A stretch of DNA of 64,000 nt. It comes from Methylocystis rosea (GTDB taxonomy: Bacteria; Pseudomonadota; Alphaproteobacteria; Rhizobiales; Beijerinckiaceae). Where the stretch lies: contig NZ_CP034086.1 of NCBI RefSeq assembly GCF_003855495.1, positions 62,001 to 126,000 of the forward strand. The letters run 5' to 3'. Position 1 is the first letter of the stretch, and every line of letters begins with the position of its first letter. The position numbers and the translations under genes were made by a program. The notes below the pieces were generated by a model, which was given only the letters and a program-made list of their open reading frames with translations, had not been told where the DNA came from and searched no databases. Positions 9,461 to 16,779 of this stretch are shown here, piece by piece.

Positions 9461-10207
9461 CTAACTCACTTTGCTGTCCTTCAGCAGGCCGACGAGCGGA
9501 TTTGGCGCCGAGGGCGCGATCCGCCGCAGTGTATTTGTGTCGTGGTGGTTGAATGCTGGCGTGACGCCGCGCAGGGCGAGATCCGTTCGCGTCACATAGG
9601 TCCAGCTGCCATCGTCGTTGAAGGCGATGTCGATTCGGTAATAGTCGGTGCGAAACGCTTCTTCCAGGAAGGTCGTCGAGCAAATGCCGAAGCGACTATC
9701 GCCGCGCCGCGCCTCGACGGAAATGCGCGCGTCATCGGGTTTCGCCGTTCCACCCGCCAGCACGACTTGTCCTCGCGGAATCGCGATGGACTGCATAATC
9801 AGGCCCGTGGCCGGCTCCCAGAGCCAGTACCCAACCTGGTCGTGAAAGGTGATCGCCTCCTCCGGGGTGTTGATATGGATGTGATAGCGCAATCCATAGA
9901 GGAGTTGCGGCCCGTTCGTCTGCGGATCGATCGGATCCATCCGGATATGTTCCCGGTACGCGCGGGTTTCTGGACCTTCGGCCTTGGGATTGACGTCCAC
10001 GCCTCGATCGGACTGCCACACGCCCGCCAAGCGGCGTAGCGGACCGAGATTAGCCAGCGTATCAGGGGAGAACTCAGGCTCGGTAAAAATATCTTCCGGA
10101 ATGCTGCACACTTTTTGTGTCCCTTCTTGCTCATCTGAGCGCTTGTAATTGAGGAACGTGTGCGGCCCGATTTCAAGCGGCAAATTTACCCAATCTGCTG
10201 CCGACAT
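9461..10207 (-). CDS. Nitrobindin-like haem-binding beta-barrel (FABP-like) protein
   Basis: A 248-residue cytoplasmic protein. From about residue 57 it shows the GxWxxxxG-type opening of the nitrobindin/THAP4 C-terminal beta-barrel family (LAGVWQSDRGVD), then alternating strands with YREHI, YGLRYHIH and the WEPATGLIMQS segment common in this family. These domains bind b-haem and react with NO or peroxynitrite in the characterised members; some are annotated as fatty-acid-binding-like. The first 50 residues are an extension of unknown role. No signal peptide. The gene is monocistronic and divergent from the glycerol dehydrogenase side. Family assignment is good; the ligand is inferred. Confidence 0.75.
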   Translation of the reverse strand: MSAADWVNLPLEIGPHTFLNYKRSDEQEGTQKVCSIPEDIFTEPEFSPDTLANLGPLRRLAGVWQSDRGVDVNPKAEGPETRAYREHIRMDPIDPQTNGPQLLYGLRYHIHINTPEEAITFHDQVGYWLWEPATGLIMQSIAIPRGQVVLAGGTAKPDDARISVEARRGDSRFGICSTTFLEEAFRTDYYRIDIAFNDDGSWTYVTRTDLALRGVTPAFNHHDTNTLRRIAPSAPNPLVGLLKDSKVS

Positions 10208-10302
10208 TTGTCGCAGGGGCTTTGACTGAGACAGAGATCATCGAGTGCGCATAGACGCCGGCTTGGCGGGCCTTCGGACATGACCCGATCCGCACGCGTC
10301 AA

Positions 10303-10413
10303 GTGCGCCGGCGCACTGCGCGTTTCAACGAAACGCGCAATGATCCGAACGTTGCAAAAAACGCTTAGCATTTCGAAGTGATCGGGGCCGGCCGGTGGGG
10401 CCGGCCCTTTTTT
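10303..10413 (+). ncRNA. Candidate small RNA ending in a rho-independent terminator
   Basis: In an otherwise empty 336-nt gap three hairpins follow in tandem on the + strand. The first is a 14-nt perfect palindrome (10303-10316), the second a 9-bp stem with AAC loop (10318-10338), and the last a 9-bp GC stem (10385-10407) followed by six T. The last is a classic intrinsic terminator, yet no + strand gene ends upstream (the closest ends at 8739). A short independent transcript is therefore likely. The promoter and exact 5' end are not identified, and no known sRNA family is recognised. Confidence 0.4.
10385..10413 (+). terminator. Rho-independent terminator
   Basis: Nine base pairs (10385-10393 with 10399-10407), all G-C, with a five-base loop and a run of six T at 10408-10413. 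It lies about 130 nt before the glycerol dehydrogenase start, so it either ends the candidate small RNA or acts as a leader attenuator for that gene. Confidence 0.75.
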
Positions 10414-10543
10414 GCGCCGCCTGCTCGGCCTTTTTGAGTGCAGCGCCTGGGTAAGCTGCTGTAATCACTCAAGCCGATGCGTTGCGTTGCGGTCGTATTT
10501 GCTCTCAAATCGCAACCCTCACGCATCAGATCGGATCTCCCGT

Positions 10544-11653
10544 ATGTTGAAGGTTTTCTGCGCTCCCGCGAGATATGTTCAGGGCCGCGACGCGACGATG
10601 GCGCTCGCCTCCGAGCTGGCGCGGCTCGGCATTGCCGGAAAGGCGCTGATCATCGCGAGTCCGACCGCGCGCAAGGCGCTGGAGCCGGTTTGGAGCGAGA
10701 CGTTCCAGGCCGCCGGACTCGACTATGCGATTCTCGATTTCGGCGGCGAATGCTCCTTTGCGGAGATTTCCCGCGGGAGCGAAGAGGCGCGCCGGGTCTC
10801 GGCCTCGTCGATCGTCGGCGCCGGCGGCGGCAAGACGTTGGACGCCGCCCGCGCCGTCGCCGCGGAACTTGAGCTTCCCGTCGCCTGCTGTCCAACGACG
10901 GCGTCGAGCGACGCGCCCTGCAGCGCGCTTTCGGTCGTCTACACCGAAGACGGGGTATTTGAGAAATGCCTCTTCTACCGGCGCAACCCCGATCTCGTGC
11001 TCGTCGACAGCACGGTCATCGCGCGCGCGCCGGTGCGCCTGCTGATCTCGGGCATGGGCGACGCGCTCGCCACTTTTTTCGAAGCGGACGCCACGATCCG
11101 CGCGCATCGCAACAACGTCGCCGGGGGTCTGAGCACGATCGCCGCGGCCGCCATCGCCGAGCTCTGTTACAAAACGCTCCTCAATGACGGGATAGCCGCC
11201 GTCGCTGCGGCGCGGGCAGGGGCGATCACGCCGGCGCTGGAACGCATCATCGAAGCCAACACGCTTCTCTCCGGCCTCGGGTTCGAGTCGGGCGGCCTTG
11301 CGGTGGCGCATTCGGTCCACAATGGGCTGACCGCCGCGCCGGAAACGCATGATCGGCTGCATGGCGAAAAGGTCGCTTTCGGCACGCTGGTGCAGCTCGC
11401 TCTGGAAGGACGGCCGCGTTCGACGGTCGATGAAGCGATGGGATTTTGCCTCTCGGTCGGTTTGCCTGTGACGCTTGCCGAACTCGGGCTTGTAAATCTG
11501 TCGCGCGACATGGCGCGGGCGATCGCCGAGCGCGCCGTCGCCGTCGGCGAGAGCGCGCATAATGAACCTTTCGAGGTGACCGCCGCGACTCTCATGGACG
11601 CGATTTATGCCGCCGACTCCATGGGCGTCGCCTTCAAGGCGCGCGCTTCATAG
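10544..11653 (+). CDS. gldA: Glycerol dehydrogenase (Fe/Zn-dependent ADH superfamily)
   Basis: A 369-residue NAD-dependent enzyme expected to oxidise glycerol to dihydroxyacetone in the cytoplasm. The nucleotide-binding GAGGGKTLDAAR segment lies near residues 87-98. The metal-binding positions are recognisable: the Asp in GMGDALATFFEA and the two His in AHSVHNGL and LHGEKVAFG, as in GldA. The SDAPCSALSVVY loop also matches the family. ATG 10544 is chosen because it aligns with family N-termini; the open frame from 10412 adds a cysteine-rich non-family segment. It converges on the GMC oxidoreductase gene, leaving 21 nt between stops. The neighbouring sugar/alcohol dehydrogenase and transaldolase-like genes suggest a polyol or C3 carbon role. 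Confidence 0.85.
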   Translation: MLKVFCAPARYVQGRDATMALASELARLGIAGKALIIASPTARKALEPVWSETFQAAGLDYAILDFGGECSFAEISRGSEEARRVSASSIVGAGGGKTLDAARAVAAELELPVACCPTTASSDAPCSALSVVYTEDGVFEKCLFYRRNPDLVLVDSTVIARAPVRLLISGMGDALATFFEADATIRAHRNNVAGGLSTIAAAAIAELCYKTLLNDGIAAVAAARAGAITPALERIIEANTLLSGLGFESGGLAVAHSVHNGLTAAPETHDRLHGEKVAFGTLVQLALEGRPRSTVDEAMGFCLSVGLPVTLAELGLVNLSRDMARAIAERAVAVGESAHNEPFEVTAATLMDAIYAADSMGVAFKARAS

Positions 11654-11674
11654 CAGGCAGGCCCCACCGCGCGA

Positions 11675-13300
11675 CTATTCCGTCAAGGAAGAAAGAACGG
11701 CGTCGGCGGCGCGCAGGGCGAGCGCGGCGATGGTGAGCGTCGGGTTGGCGGTTCCGCCGGTCGGGAACACGGCGGCGCCAACCAGAAAAAGATTGCGGTG
11801 CGCGTGGGCGCGCAGGTCCTTGTCGACGACCGACGTCGCCGCGTCTTCGCCCATGCGCGCCGTGCCCATGATATGGCCGGCGCCTTGGGCGTCGTCCTTG
11901 TGCCAAAAGGCTTCCACGCCGATCTTCGCAAACATGTCTTCATGCAGATGTTTGGCGTTGGCTAGCGCGCGGACGGTGTAGCGGTCGAGTTGAAAGCAGA
12001 TCGCTGGGCGCGGCAGGCCAGTCTTTTCGATTTGCGTCCGATCCAACGTCACCCTGTTGCTCGCCAGAGGGAGTTGCTCCGTCAATGCGGCCACGCGAAT
12101 GTGCCGCGACGTCTGCTCCCTGAGCGCCGTGTCGAGCGCCTTTCCACGCAGGCCGCTGAGCGCCAGTTCGCGCGCGGTCGATTCAGGCGCTCCGGTCGGC
12201 CAATTCCACCCTTCATTGCCAAATTCGAACCGCAAAGCCGAATTTGCGCTACGGTCTTTCAGATCTCGAAAATTCTCGATCCCCGATGTCGCCCCAGGAC
12301 CGCGATAGGGCCAGACGGGTTGGCGCGTGAGGGCCCAGCTCAGCTGGATCGGATGATCCATCAGATTTCGGCCGAGCTGGTCCGAGCGATTGGCGACGCC
12401 GCCAGGAAAGGATTCGGAGGCCGAGGCCAGCAGGAGTCGCGGTGTCTCGACGCCGTTGGCGGCGACGCAGACGACGCGCGCGAAAACGCGTCCGGTCGAG
12501 CCATCCGATCGTATGAACCTGACCGCTTCGACGCGCCCGTCCGGGCGGCATTCGATGAAATTGGCGCAGGTCTCCGTCAGCAGCCTCGCGCCGAGAGATT
12601 GGGCGCGCGCGACGTGAATGGTCGCGTCATATTTCGCTTGGATCGGACAGATGGGAATGCAGCTGGCGCTGCCGTGACAGGCCGGTCGGTCGCCGGACGC
12701 TTTCGAGAGGCGCGCCTGTGGAGTAGGGCGGACCTTATAGTCGGACTCCTGCAATGCGTCGCGCCATGCGCGATCAAGAAAACTCTGCGCGATCGGCGGA
12801 AACGGGTAGGGCGCTGAGCGTGGCGAGCCGAGATCGTCGTCATTGTCTCCGGCGACTTCGAGCTCCTGTTCCGCCTCGCAGTACCATGGCTCGAGATCGG
12901 CATAGGAGATCGGCCAGTCAACGGCGAGGCCGAAGCGCGATTTCAACTCGAAATCGGCGGGAACCAGCCGAACGGCGGTTCCCAGCCAGTGCCACGTCGT
13001 GCCGCCCACCTGTCGCAAATAGGTCGAACTGAAAGGATGAGGCCCTTTCTGCGCATAGAACGCATAGGGCTTGTCTGACTCCGGGTGCGGCGCGAACGCG
13101 ACCTGCTCATAGGCCGACTCGGGGGTCTTGGGAAAAGCGCTCTGGAATCGTCTCACCGCGGCGGCGCGGTCGACGCGAGGCCCGGCCTCCATCATGATGA
13201 CTGTCGCGCCTTTGCGCGCGACGCGAGAGGCGACCAACGCCCCGGCGACGCCAGAGCCTATGACCACTACGTCGGCGTGAAAAACCATGTGAGACGTCAC
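11675..13300 (-). CDS. GMC-family FAD sugar/alcohol dehydrogenase, large subunit
   Basis: A 541-residue glucose-methanol-choline oxidoreductase of the gluconate/sorbitol dehydrogenase type. The FAD Rossmann motif GSGVAGAL lies at residues 15-22 with the ribose-binding Glu at 38. QVGGTTWHWLG is the second FAD contact, and the C-terminal part carries GHIMGTARMG and FPTGGTANPTLT, which include the active-site His region. Cys residues in ACHGSASCIPICP are typical of this membrane-associated dehydrogenase group. The GTG start at 13300 overlaps the small-subunit stop (GTGA) and has AGGGAA upstream, so coupling supports GTG over the ATG at 13288. The flavoprotein would be co-exported on the Tat signal of the small subunit. 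The usual third subunit, a triheme cytochrome c of the gluconate-dehydrogenase type, is not adjacent. Confidence 0.87.
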   Translation of the reverse strand: MTSHMVFHADVVVIGSGVAGALVASRVARKGATVIMMEAGPRVDRAAAVRRFQSAFPKTPESAYEQVAFAPHPESDKPYAFYAQKGPHPFSSTYLRQVGGTTWHWLGTAVRLVPADFELKSRFGLAVDWPISYADLEPWYCEAEQELEVAGDNDDDLGSPRSAPYPFPPIAQSFLDRAWRDALQESDYKVRPTPQARLSKASGDRPACHGSASCIPICPIQAKYDATIHVARAQSLGARLLTETCANFIECRPDGRVEAVRFIRSDGSTGRVFARVVCVAANGVETPRLLLASASESFPGGVANRSDQLGRNLMDHPIQLSWALTRQPVWPYRGPGATSGIENFRDLKDRSANSALRFEFGNEGWNWPTGAPESTARELALSGLRGKALDTALREQTSRHIRVAALTEQLPLASNRVTLDRTQIEKTGLPRPAICFQLDRYTVRALANAKHLHEDMFAKIGVEAFWHKDDAQGAGHIMGTARMGEDAATSVVDKDLRAHAHRNLFLVGAAVFPTGGTANPTLTIAALALRAADAVLSSLTE

Positions 13301-13722
13301 TTCCCTATTGGCGTGAGCGCCCAGCCCGCGCCGTCATCCCAGGGAATGCCTCTTGGCCCGGCAAAGCCCATGGCGTCCCACATGAGCGCGCCCGTGTAAT
13401 CGACGCAAATCATGCGTCCAGAGTCGACGGTTTGACCGGAATACCAGTCCGCCACAATTCTTCGCGCAAGGCCGTCCGAGTCTTTATCTTGTAGAGGGTC
13501 CATGCTGCGCAATGCGCCGCGATCGAGTCCAAGACTCTGCAGATAAATCCGAGCCGAATCGACTGGAAGACGCGTGCGTCCAGTGAGCTCGGCGCTGAGG
13601 CGTAGAAAGTTTTCGAGATCGGAAGTCTCCGCAACTGCAATGCAGGGCGTGAGCGCGCCGAGCGCGCAGCCGGTCAGAAGCGTCCGGCGCGAGACGTCAC
13701 GATCTTTTGCGCGCATTTGCAT
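13297..13722 (-). CDS. Sugar dehydrogenase small subunit with Tat signal
   Basis: A 141-residue protein starting with a twin-arginine signal (VSRRTLLTG followed by a hydrophobic Ala/Leu stretch). It matches the small (gamma) subunit of FAD-dependent sorbitol/gluconate dehydrogenase: Leu-rich helical middle, then WYSGQTV, YTGALMWDAM and the C-terminal GIPWDDGAGWA typical of the family. It escorts the signal-less flavoprotein through Tat as a hitchhiker. RBS AGGAAGCAGGA precedes ATG 13722; a second ATG lies two codons on. Its stop overlaps the large-subunit GTG by four bases. Confidence 0.85.
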   Translation of the reverse strand: MQMRAKDRDVSRRTLLTGCALGALTPCIAVAETSDLENFLRLSAELTGRTRLPVDSARIYLQSLGLDRGALRSMDPLQDKDSDGLARRIVADWYSGQTVDSGRMICVDYTGALMWDAMGFAGPRGIPWDDGAGWALTPIGK

Positions 13723-13760
13723 TCCTGCTTCCTAAAATTTTTCGGGGCCTGGCCCGCTCT

Positions 13761-14438
13761 TTAGCGCTCCGATGCGACTTTCTCGTCGAACGCCTTGATT
13801 GCATTCTGCGACAGTGAAGACGTCAGCAAGTCGTCGAGAACAGACGGCGGCGCCGTGATATCGCGACTATATCGAAGTCCAATTTCAATGGTCTGTCGAT
13901 CGGGAAAACTTGCTAGCAGCAAGGTCCGCTCGACGCTCTTGACGATCGCGGCGACGCTTTCGATCTGCTTCTCCCAATCTTTTTCATGCCGCATGAGCCT
14001 ACCGAGATATACCGCGACGCCATCCGCGCCCGCCTCCATCGCGACATAGGCCTGCGCCGCCGTGAACACCGCCGTCGCCAGAGAGGCGCAGCCTATGTCT
14101 TTCAGCGCCCGGCAGCACGCGAGGCTCGGCGCCGTCGGCGCAAGTTTGATCCAGAGCTTTTTCTCGCGCGCGGCTTTCAGGTCGTCGACATAGCATGCCG
14201 CTTGCCTCAGCGCGTCGTCTGCGCTTCCAACCGCCTGAATCATCAGCTGCCGAATCGCGCCAATGTCGGCGGACATTGCGCAGAGCTTGCGGGCGGCGGC
14301 GACGTATTCATCCAACGACAAAGCTTCCGCGCCGGCGGCGCGGGCCATCAGCGCCGGATTGGTCGTGAACCCCTGCACGCCCGGAAATTTCAGCGCATTC
14401 AGGATAGCGTTTTGATCCGCCGTATCAACGAGCAGCAT
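13761..14438 (-). CDS. Transaldolase / fructose-6-phosphate aldolase-like protein
   Basis: A 225-residue TIM-barrel class I aldolase of the short transaldolase (TalC/Fsa) type. The N-terminus MLLVDTADQNAI and VQGFTTNPALM match the family start, and the Schiff-base lysine is expected in LWIKLAPT, equivalent to the VKIPxT motif. FTAAQAYVAMEAGADGVAVYLGR corresponds to the phosphate-binding barrel end. The Leu-Ala-Pro in the Lys motif is a departure from the canonical Val/Ile-Pro, so substrate range is uncertain. It sits 38 nt downstream of the next methyltransferase gene stop-to-start on the same strand, and 38 nt before the dehydrogenase small subunit start. The five minus-strand genes may therefore form one operon in the order methyltransferase, transaldolase, small subunit, large subunit. 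Confidence 0.8.
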   Translation of the reverse strand: MLLVDTADQNAILNALKFPGVQGFTTNPALMARAAGAEALSLDEYVAAARKLCAMSADIGAIRQLMIQAVGSADDALRQAACYVDDLKAAREKKLWIKLAPTAPSLACCRALKDIGCASLATAVFTAAQAYVAMEAGADGVAVYLGRLMRHEKDWEKQIESVAAIVKSVERTLLLASFPDRQTIEIGLRYSRDITAPPSVLDDLLTSSLSQNAIKAFDEKVASER

Positions 14439-14470
14439 CGCATCTCACTTTGTTCTGGCCGGGGACGTGT

Positions 14471-15250
14471 TCACGCAGGCTTTTTCCTTGCGCTCAACAC
14501 GACGCTTTTCGGATTGGCGAGAATTGCGTCCCAGAATTTTTGTCCGTAACGCTCAATTCCTTCCTTGGACACGGCGAACCGCGTCCATTCGGCGTCAACA
14601 AACCCCGCCTGCGCCAGCGCGTCCTCGTAAGCGCGACGGCTCCACTGGGTGAATTCGATCCAGAATTTTTCTTCGCCGACAAAGGTCATCCGCACGCGCA
14701 GGCGCATGGGGCCTTCCCCGATCTCCTCGAGAAAAAACCCATAAGGAAGCGTATCCTCGCGGCCGTTGACGAAGTCCGGATTGGGCACGACGGCGACCAA
14801 TCTGCCGTCGGGAATCACATTCGCCGCTACAGACCTGAACATTTGCGCAAGCGTCTGCTCGTCCTCGGCGTAGTTGAACAGAAAGGCTGCGGTCGCGACG
14901 TCGAATGAACCAAAAACGGCCATCGTCGCGGCGTCGCCGACTTCGTAAACGATCCCCAGCGCGTTTTGGCTTTCTTCATGCCGCGCGGCTTCAATCATCG
15001 CGGGCGACAGATCCACGCCGAGCACATTCTTGGCCCCAAGTCTTTTGAGAAGCCGGGAATAATGGCCGGTCCCGCATGCGTAGTCGATGGCGCTCGCGCC
15101 TGAAAGATCGCCGAGAACCGATTGCACGGTTGGCGTTTCAAGGAAATTCGTATGGTCATCCTTCCGCGCTGCAGAATATTGCGTGCTGATTGTTCGATAC
15201 TGGTCGATCATGCGCATGTCCCGGAAATTTGCTGCTAGATCACGCTGCAT
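14471..15250 (-). CDS. Class I SAM-dependent methyltransferase
   Basis: About 259 residues with a standard Rossmann methyltransferase core. Motif I is AIDYACGTGHYSRLL, followed by the acidic strand end VLGVDLSPAMIEAAR and motif IV region FDVATAAFLFNYAEDE. The substrate is unknown; the overall look (N-terminal IDQYRTISTQYSAARKD, C-terminal lid) is like small-molecule methyltransferases of the toxoflavin/UbiE-like type. Start is uncertain: ATG 15250 gives the longest form, while ATG 15217 or 15211 fit the family N-terminus better. First gene of the minus-strand run that continues with the transaldolase-like gene. Confidence 0.75.
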   Translation of the reverse strand: MQRDLAANFRDMRMIDQYRTISTQYSAARKDDHTNFLETPTVQSVLGDLSGASAIDYACGTGHYSRLLKRLGAKNVLGVDLSPAMIEAARHEESQNALGIVYEVGDAATMAVFGSFDVATAAFLFNYAEDEQTLAQMFRSVAANVIPDGRLVAVVPNPDFVNGREDTLPYGFFLEEIGEGPMRLRVRMTFVGEEKFWIEFTQWSRRAYEDALAQAGFVDAEWTRFAVSKEGIERYGQKFWDAILANPKSVVLSARKKPA

Positions 15251-15272
15251 TTGGGCGGAATCGCCTAATGCA

Positions 15273-15352
15273 GATCACGTGATCGACTCGCAAAGTTTAG
15301 AGCGCGTTCTACGCGACAAACCGGTTCCCACTTTTTCGCGAGCCGCGCTCTA
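15273..15352. repeat. Composite intergenic repeat, copy 1
   Basis: A 12-nt perfect palindrome GATCACGTGATC (15273-15284) is followed, after a short spacer, by a long hairpin whose 9-bp arms TAGAGCGCG / CGCGCTCTA lie at 15298-15306 and 15344-15352. The same two-module design, with related loop sequence, recurs at about 60479-60580. It lies between divergent genes and is not part of a coding frame. Confidence 0.6.
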
Positions 15353-15555
15353 GGCTTTAAAATTGGAACTTATTCCTTCAGCTCGACAGTGGCCATGGGT
15401 TAGTCAACGAGGAGCGTTTTCTTCCGCGACGGCCTCTTAAGGCAATTTGGCGCGGCCTGCGCTTTCGAGCTGATCGCCTCGTGTTCCAACCCTATCTCTT
15501 AGGACGCTACTGCGTCGGCGACGCTGCCAGGCTCGCGCCAAGTGGGGAGATCGGT

Positions 15556-15618
15556 ATGGAGAGAACCGAACAGTCAAACGCAACTGGCCTGCGATGCGCC
15601 GCCGCAGCGCGGCGGTGA
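15556..15618 (+). CDS. Short upstream ORF ahead of the triheme cytochrome gene
   Basis: A 20-codon frame beginning at an ATG with a good GGGGAG ribosome-binding site 6 nt upstream. It ends in TGA six bases before, and in the same frame as, the GTG start of the cytochrome gene, which has no clear Shine-Dalgarno of its own. It may be a leader peptide that couples translation, or the original start of the cytochrome gene cut off by a nonsense codon. Peptide sequence has no recognised motif. Confidence 0.35.
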   Translation: MERTEQSNATGLRCAAAARR

Positions 15619-15624
15619 CGCCAG

Positions 15625-16779
15625 GTGGCGGTCGCCGGAAAAACTCTACTCGCCGGCTTCGGGGTCGCCCTCGTTCTAGCTTTGGCCGTCCTGTTCTTCG
15701 CTTGGTCTGGTCTCTACAACGTCGGGGCCAGCCAGCCGCATTGGGCGCTCACACGCTGGTTCCTGGAATTTGGTTTGCGGCGTTCCGTCGCCACGCACAG
15801 CGCCTCCATCACGCCGCCGACGCTCGATGATAAAAATCTGGTGATCCTCGGCGCCGGCCATTTCGACGGCGGCTGCGCGCCTTGCCACGGCGCCCCGGGG
15901 GGGCGCAGCGACCCGATCGTTGATCGCATGCTCCCAGAGCCGCCGGAACTCGGCCGCGCCGCATCCAACTGGTCGACAGAGCAGCTCTTCTGGATCGTCA
16001 AGCATGGTCTGAAATTCACTGGAATGCCGGCGTGGGTCGCGCAGCAACGCGACGATGAAGTGTGGTCTGTGGTCGCGTTCCTACGCGCCCTTCCGCAGAT
16101 GAGCGCGAGCCAATATCGGCTGTTCGCCATCGGCAACCCGGAGCCGCGGCCGAATGACGGCGCTGAGATCGCCCGGAATGGCATGACGATGGAGGCGCTG
16201 ACCCGATGCGTGCGTTGTCATCGCGGCGATGGGCAGCCCAGAAGCGCGCTCGTGCCCCGTCTTGCCGGACAGTCACAGGCCTATGTTGAACGCGCGCTGC
16301 GCGAATTCGCCAGCGGTTCGAGGCAGAGCGGAATCATGGAGCCGATCGCCGTGGCGCTGGACGGCGCCGCGATCACGGCGCTGAGCGCATACTACACCGG
16401 CGCGCCGAACCTCGCTCCAAGCGCGCCGCCGATAGCGTCGAACGCCGATCAGATTGCGCGCGGCAAAGAAATCGCGACAAAGGGAGTCGCGGAATCGGGC
16501 GTCCCGCCCTGTCTGGTTTGCCACGGCGGCAACAGGGCGCCGTCCTTTCCAAAGCTCGACGGCCAATACGCGCCCTATATCGTCGGTCAGATCGAAATCT
16601 GGAAACGCGGACTGCGCAGTAAGTCGGGATATGGAGCGATCATGGGGACGATCGCTTCGCGTCTGACCGACGCGCAGGCGCTAGACGTCGCCGCCTTTTT
16701 CGCCAGCATTGAGACGCCCGCCGAAAGGCCCGAACGGCCCATCCCACCGCCTCGTCGTGGAGGCCGCCGTGCGAGATAG
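15625..16779 (+). CDS. Membrane-anchored triheme c-type cytochrome
   Basis: A 384-residue protein with an N-terminal uncleaved or signal helix (about residues 7-28) and three CxxCH haem c sites: CAPCH, CVRCH and CLVCH, with downstream Met ligands likely in KFTGMPAW, SGIMEPIA and GAIMGTIA. The second and third domains resemble the tandem domains of cytochrome c4/c553 (RLAGQSQAYV and KLDGQYAPYI motifs). Expected in the periplasm, feeding electrons to an oxidase. The C-terminus is Pro/Arg-rich. It overlaps the following cytochrome oxidase subunit II gene by 11 bp, so the two form a redox module. It does not look like the cytochrome subunit of gluconate dehydrogenases. The start is GTG 15625, downstream of a short in-frame ORF. 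Confidence 0.85.
   Translation: MAVAGKTLLAGFGVALVLALAVLFFAWSGLYNVGASQPHWALTRWFLEFGLRRSVATHSASITPPTLDDKNLVILGAGHFDGGCAPCHGAPGGRSDPIVDRMLPEPPELGRAASNWSTEQLFWIVKHGLKFTGMPAWVAQQRDDEVWSVVAFLRALPQMSASQYRLFAIGNPEPRPNDGAEIARNGMTMEALTRCVRCHRGDGQPRSALVPRLAGQSQAYVERALREFASGSRQSGIMEPIAVALDGAAITALSAYYTGAPNLAPSAPPIASNADQIARGKEIATKGVAESGVPPCLVCHGGNRAPSFPKLDGQYAPYIVGQIEIWKRGLRSKSGYGAIMGTIASRLTDAQALDVAAFFASIETPAERPERPIPPPRRGGRRAR

Noticed and set aside
10412..10543. N-terminal extension of glycerol dehydrogenase
   Set aside because: The 44 extra residues overlap the terminator tail and are cysteine-rich and unlike the family; ATG 10544 matches the normal N-terminus.
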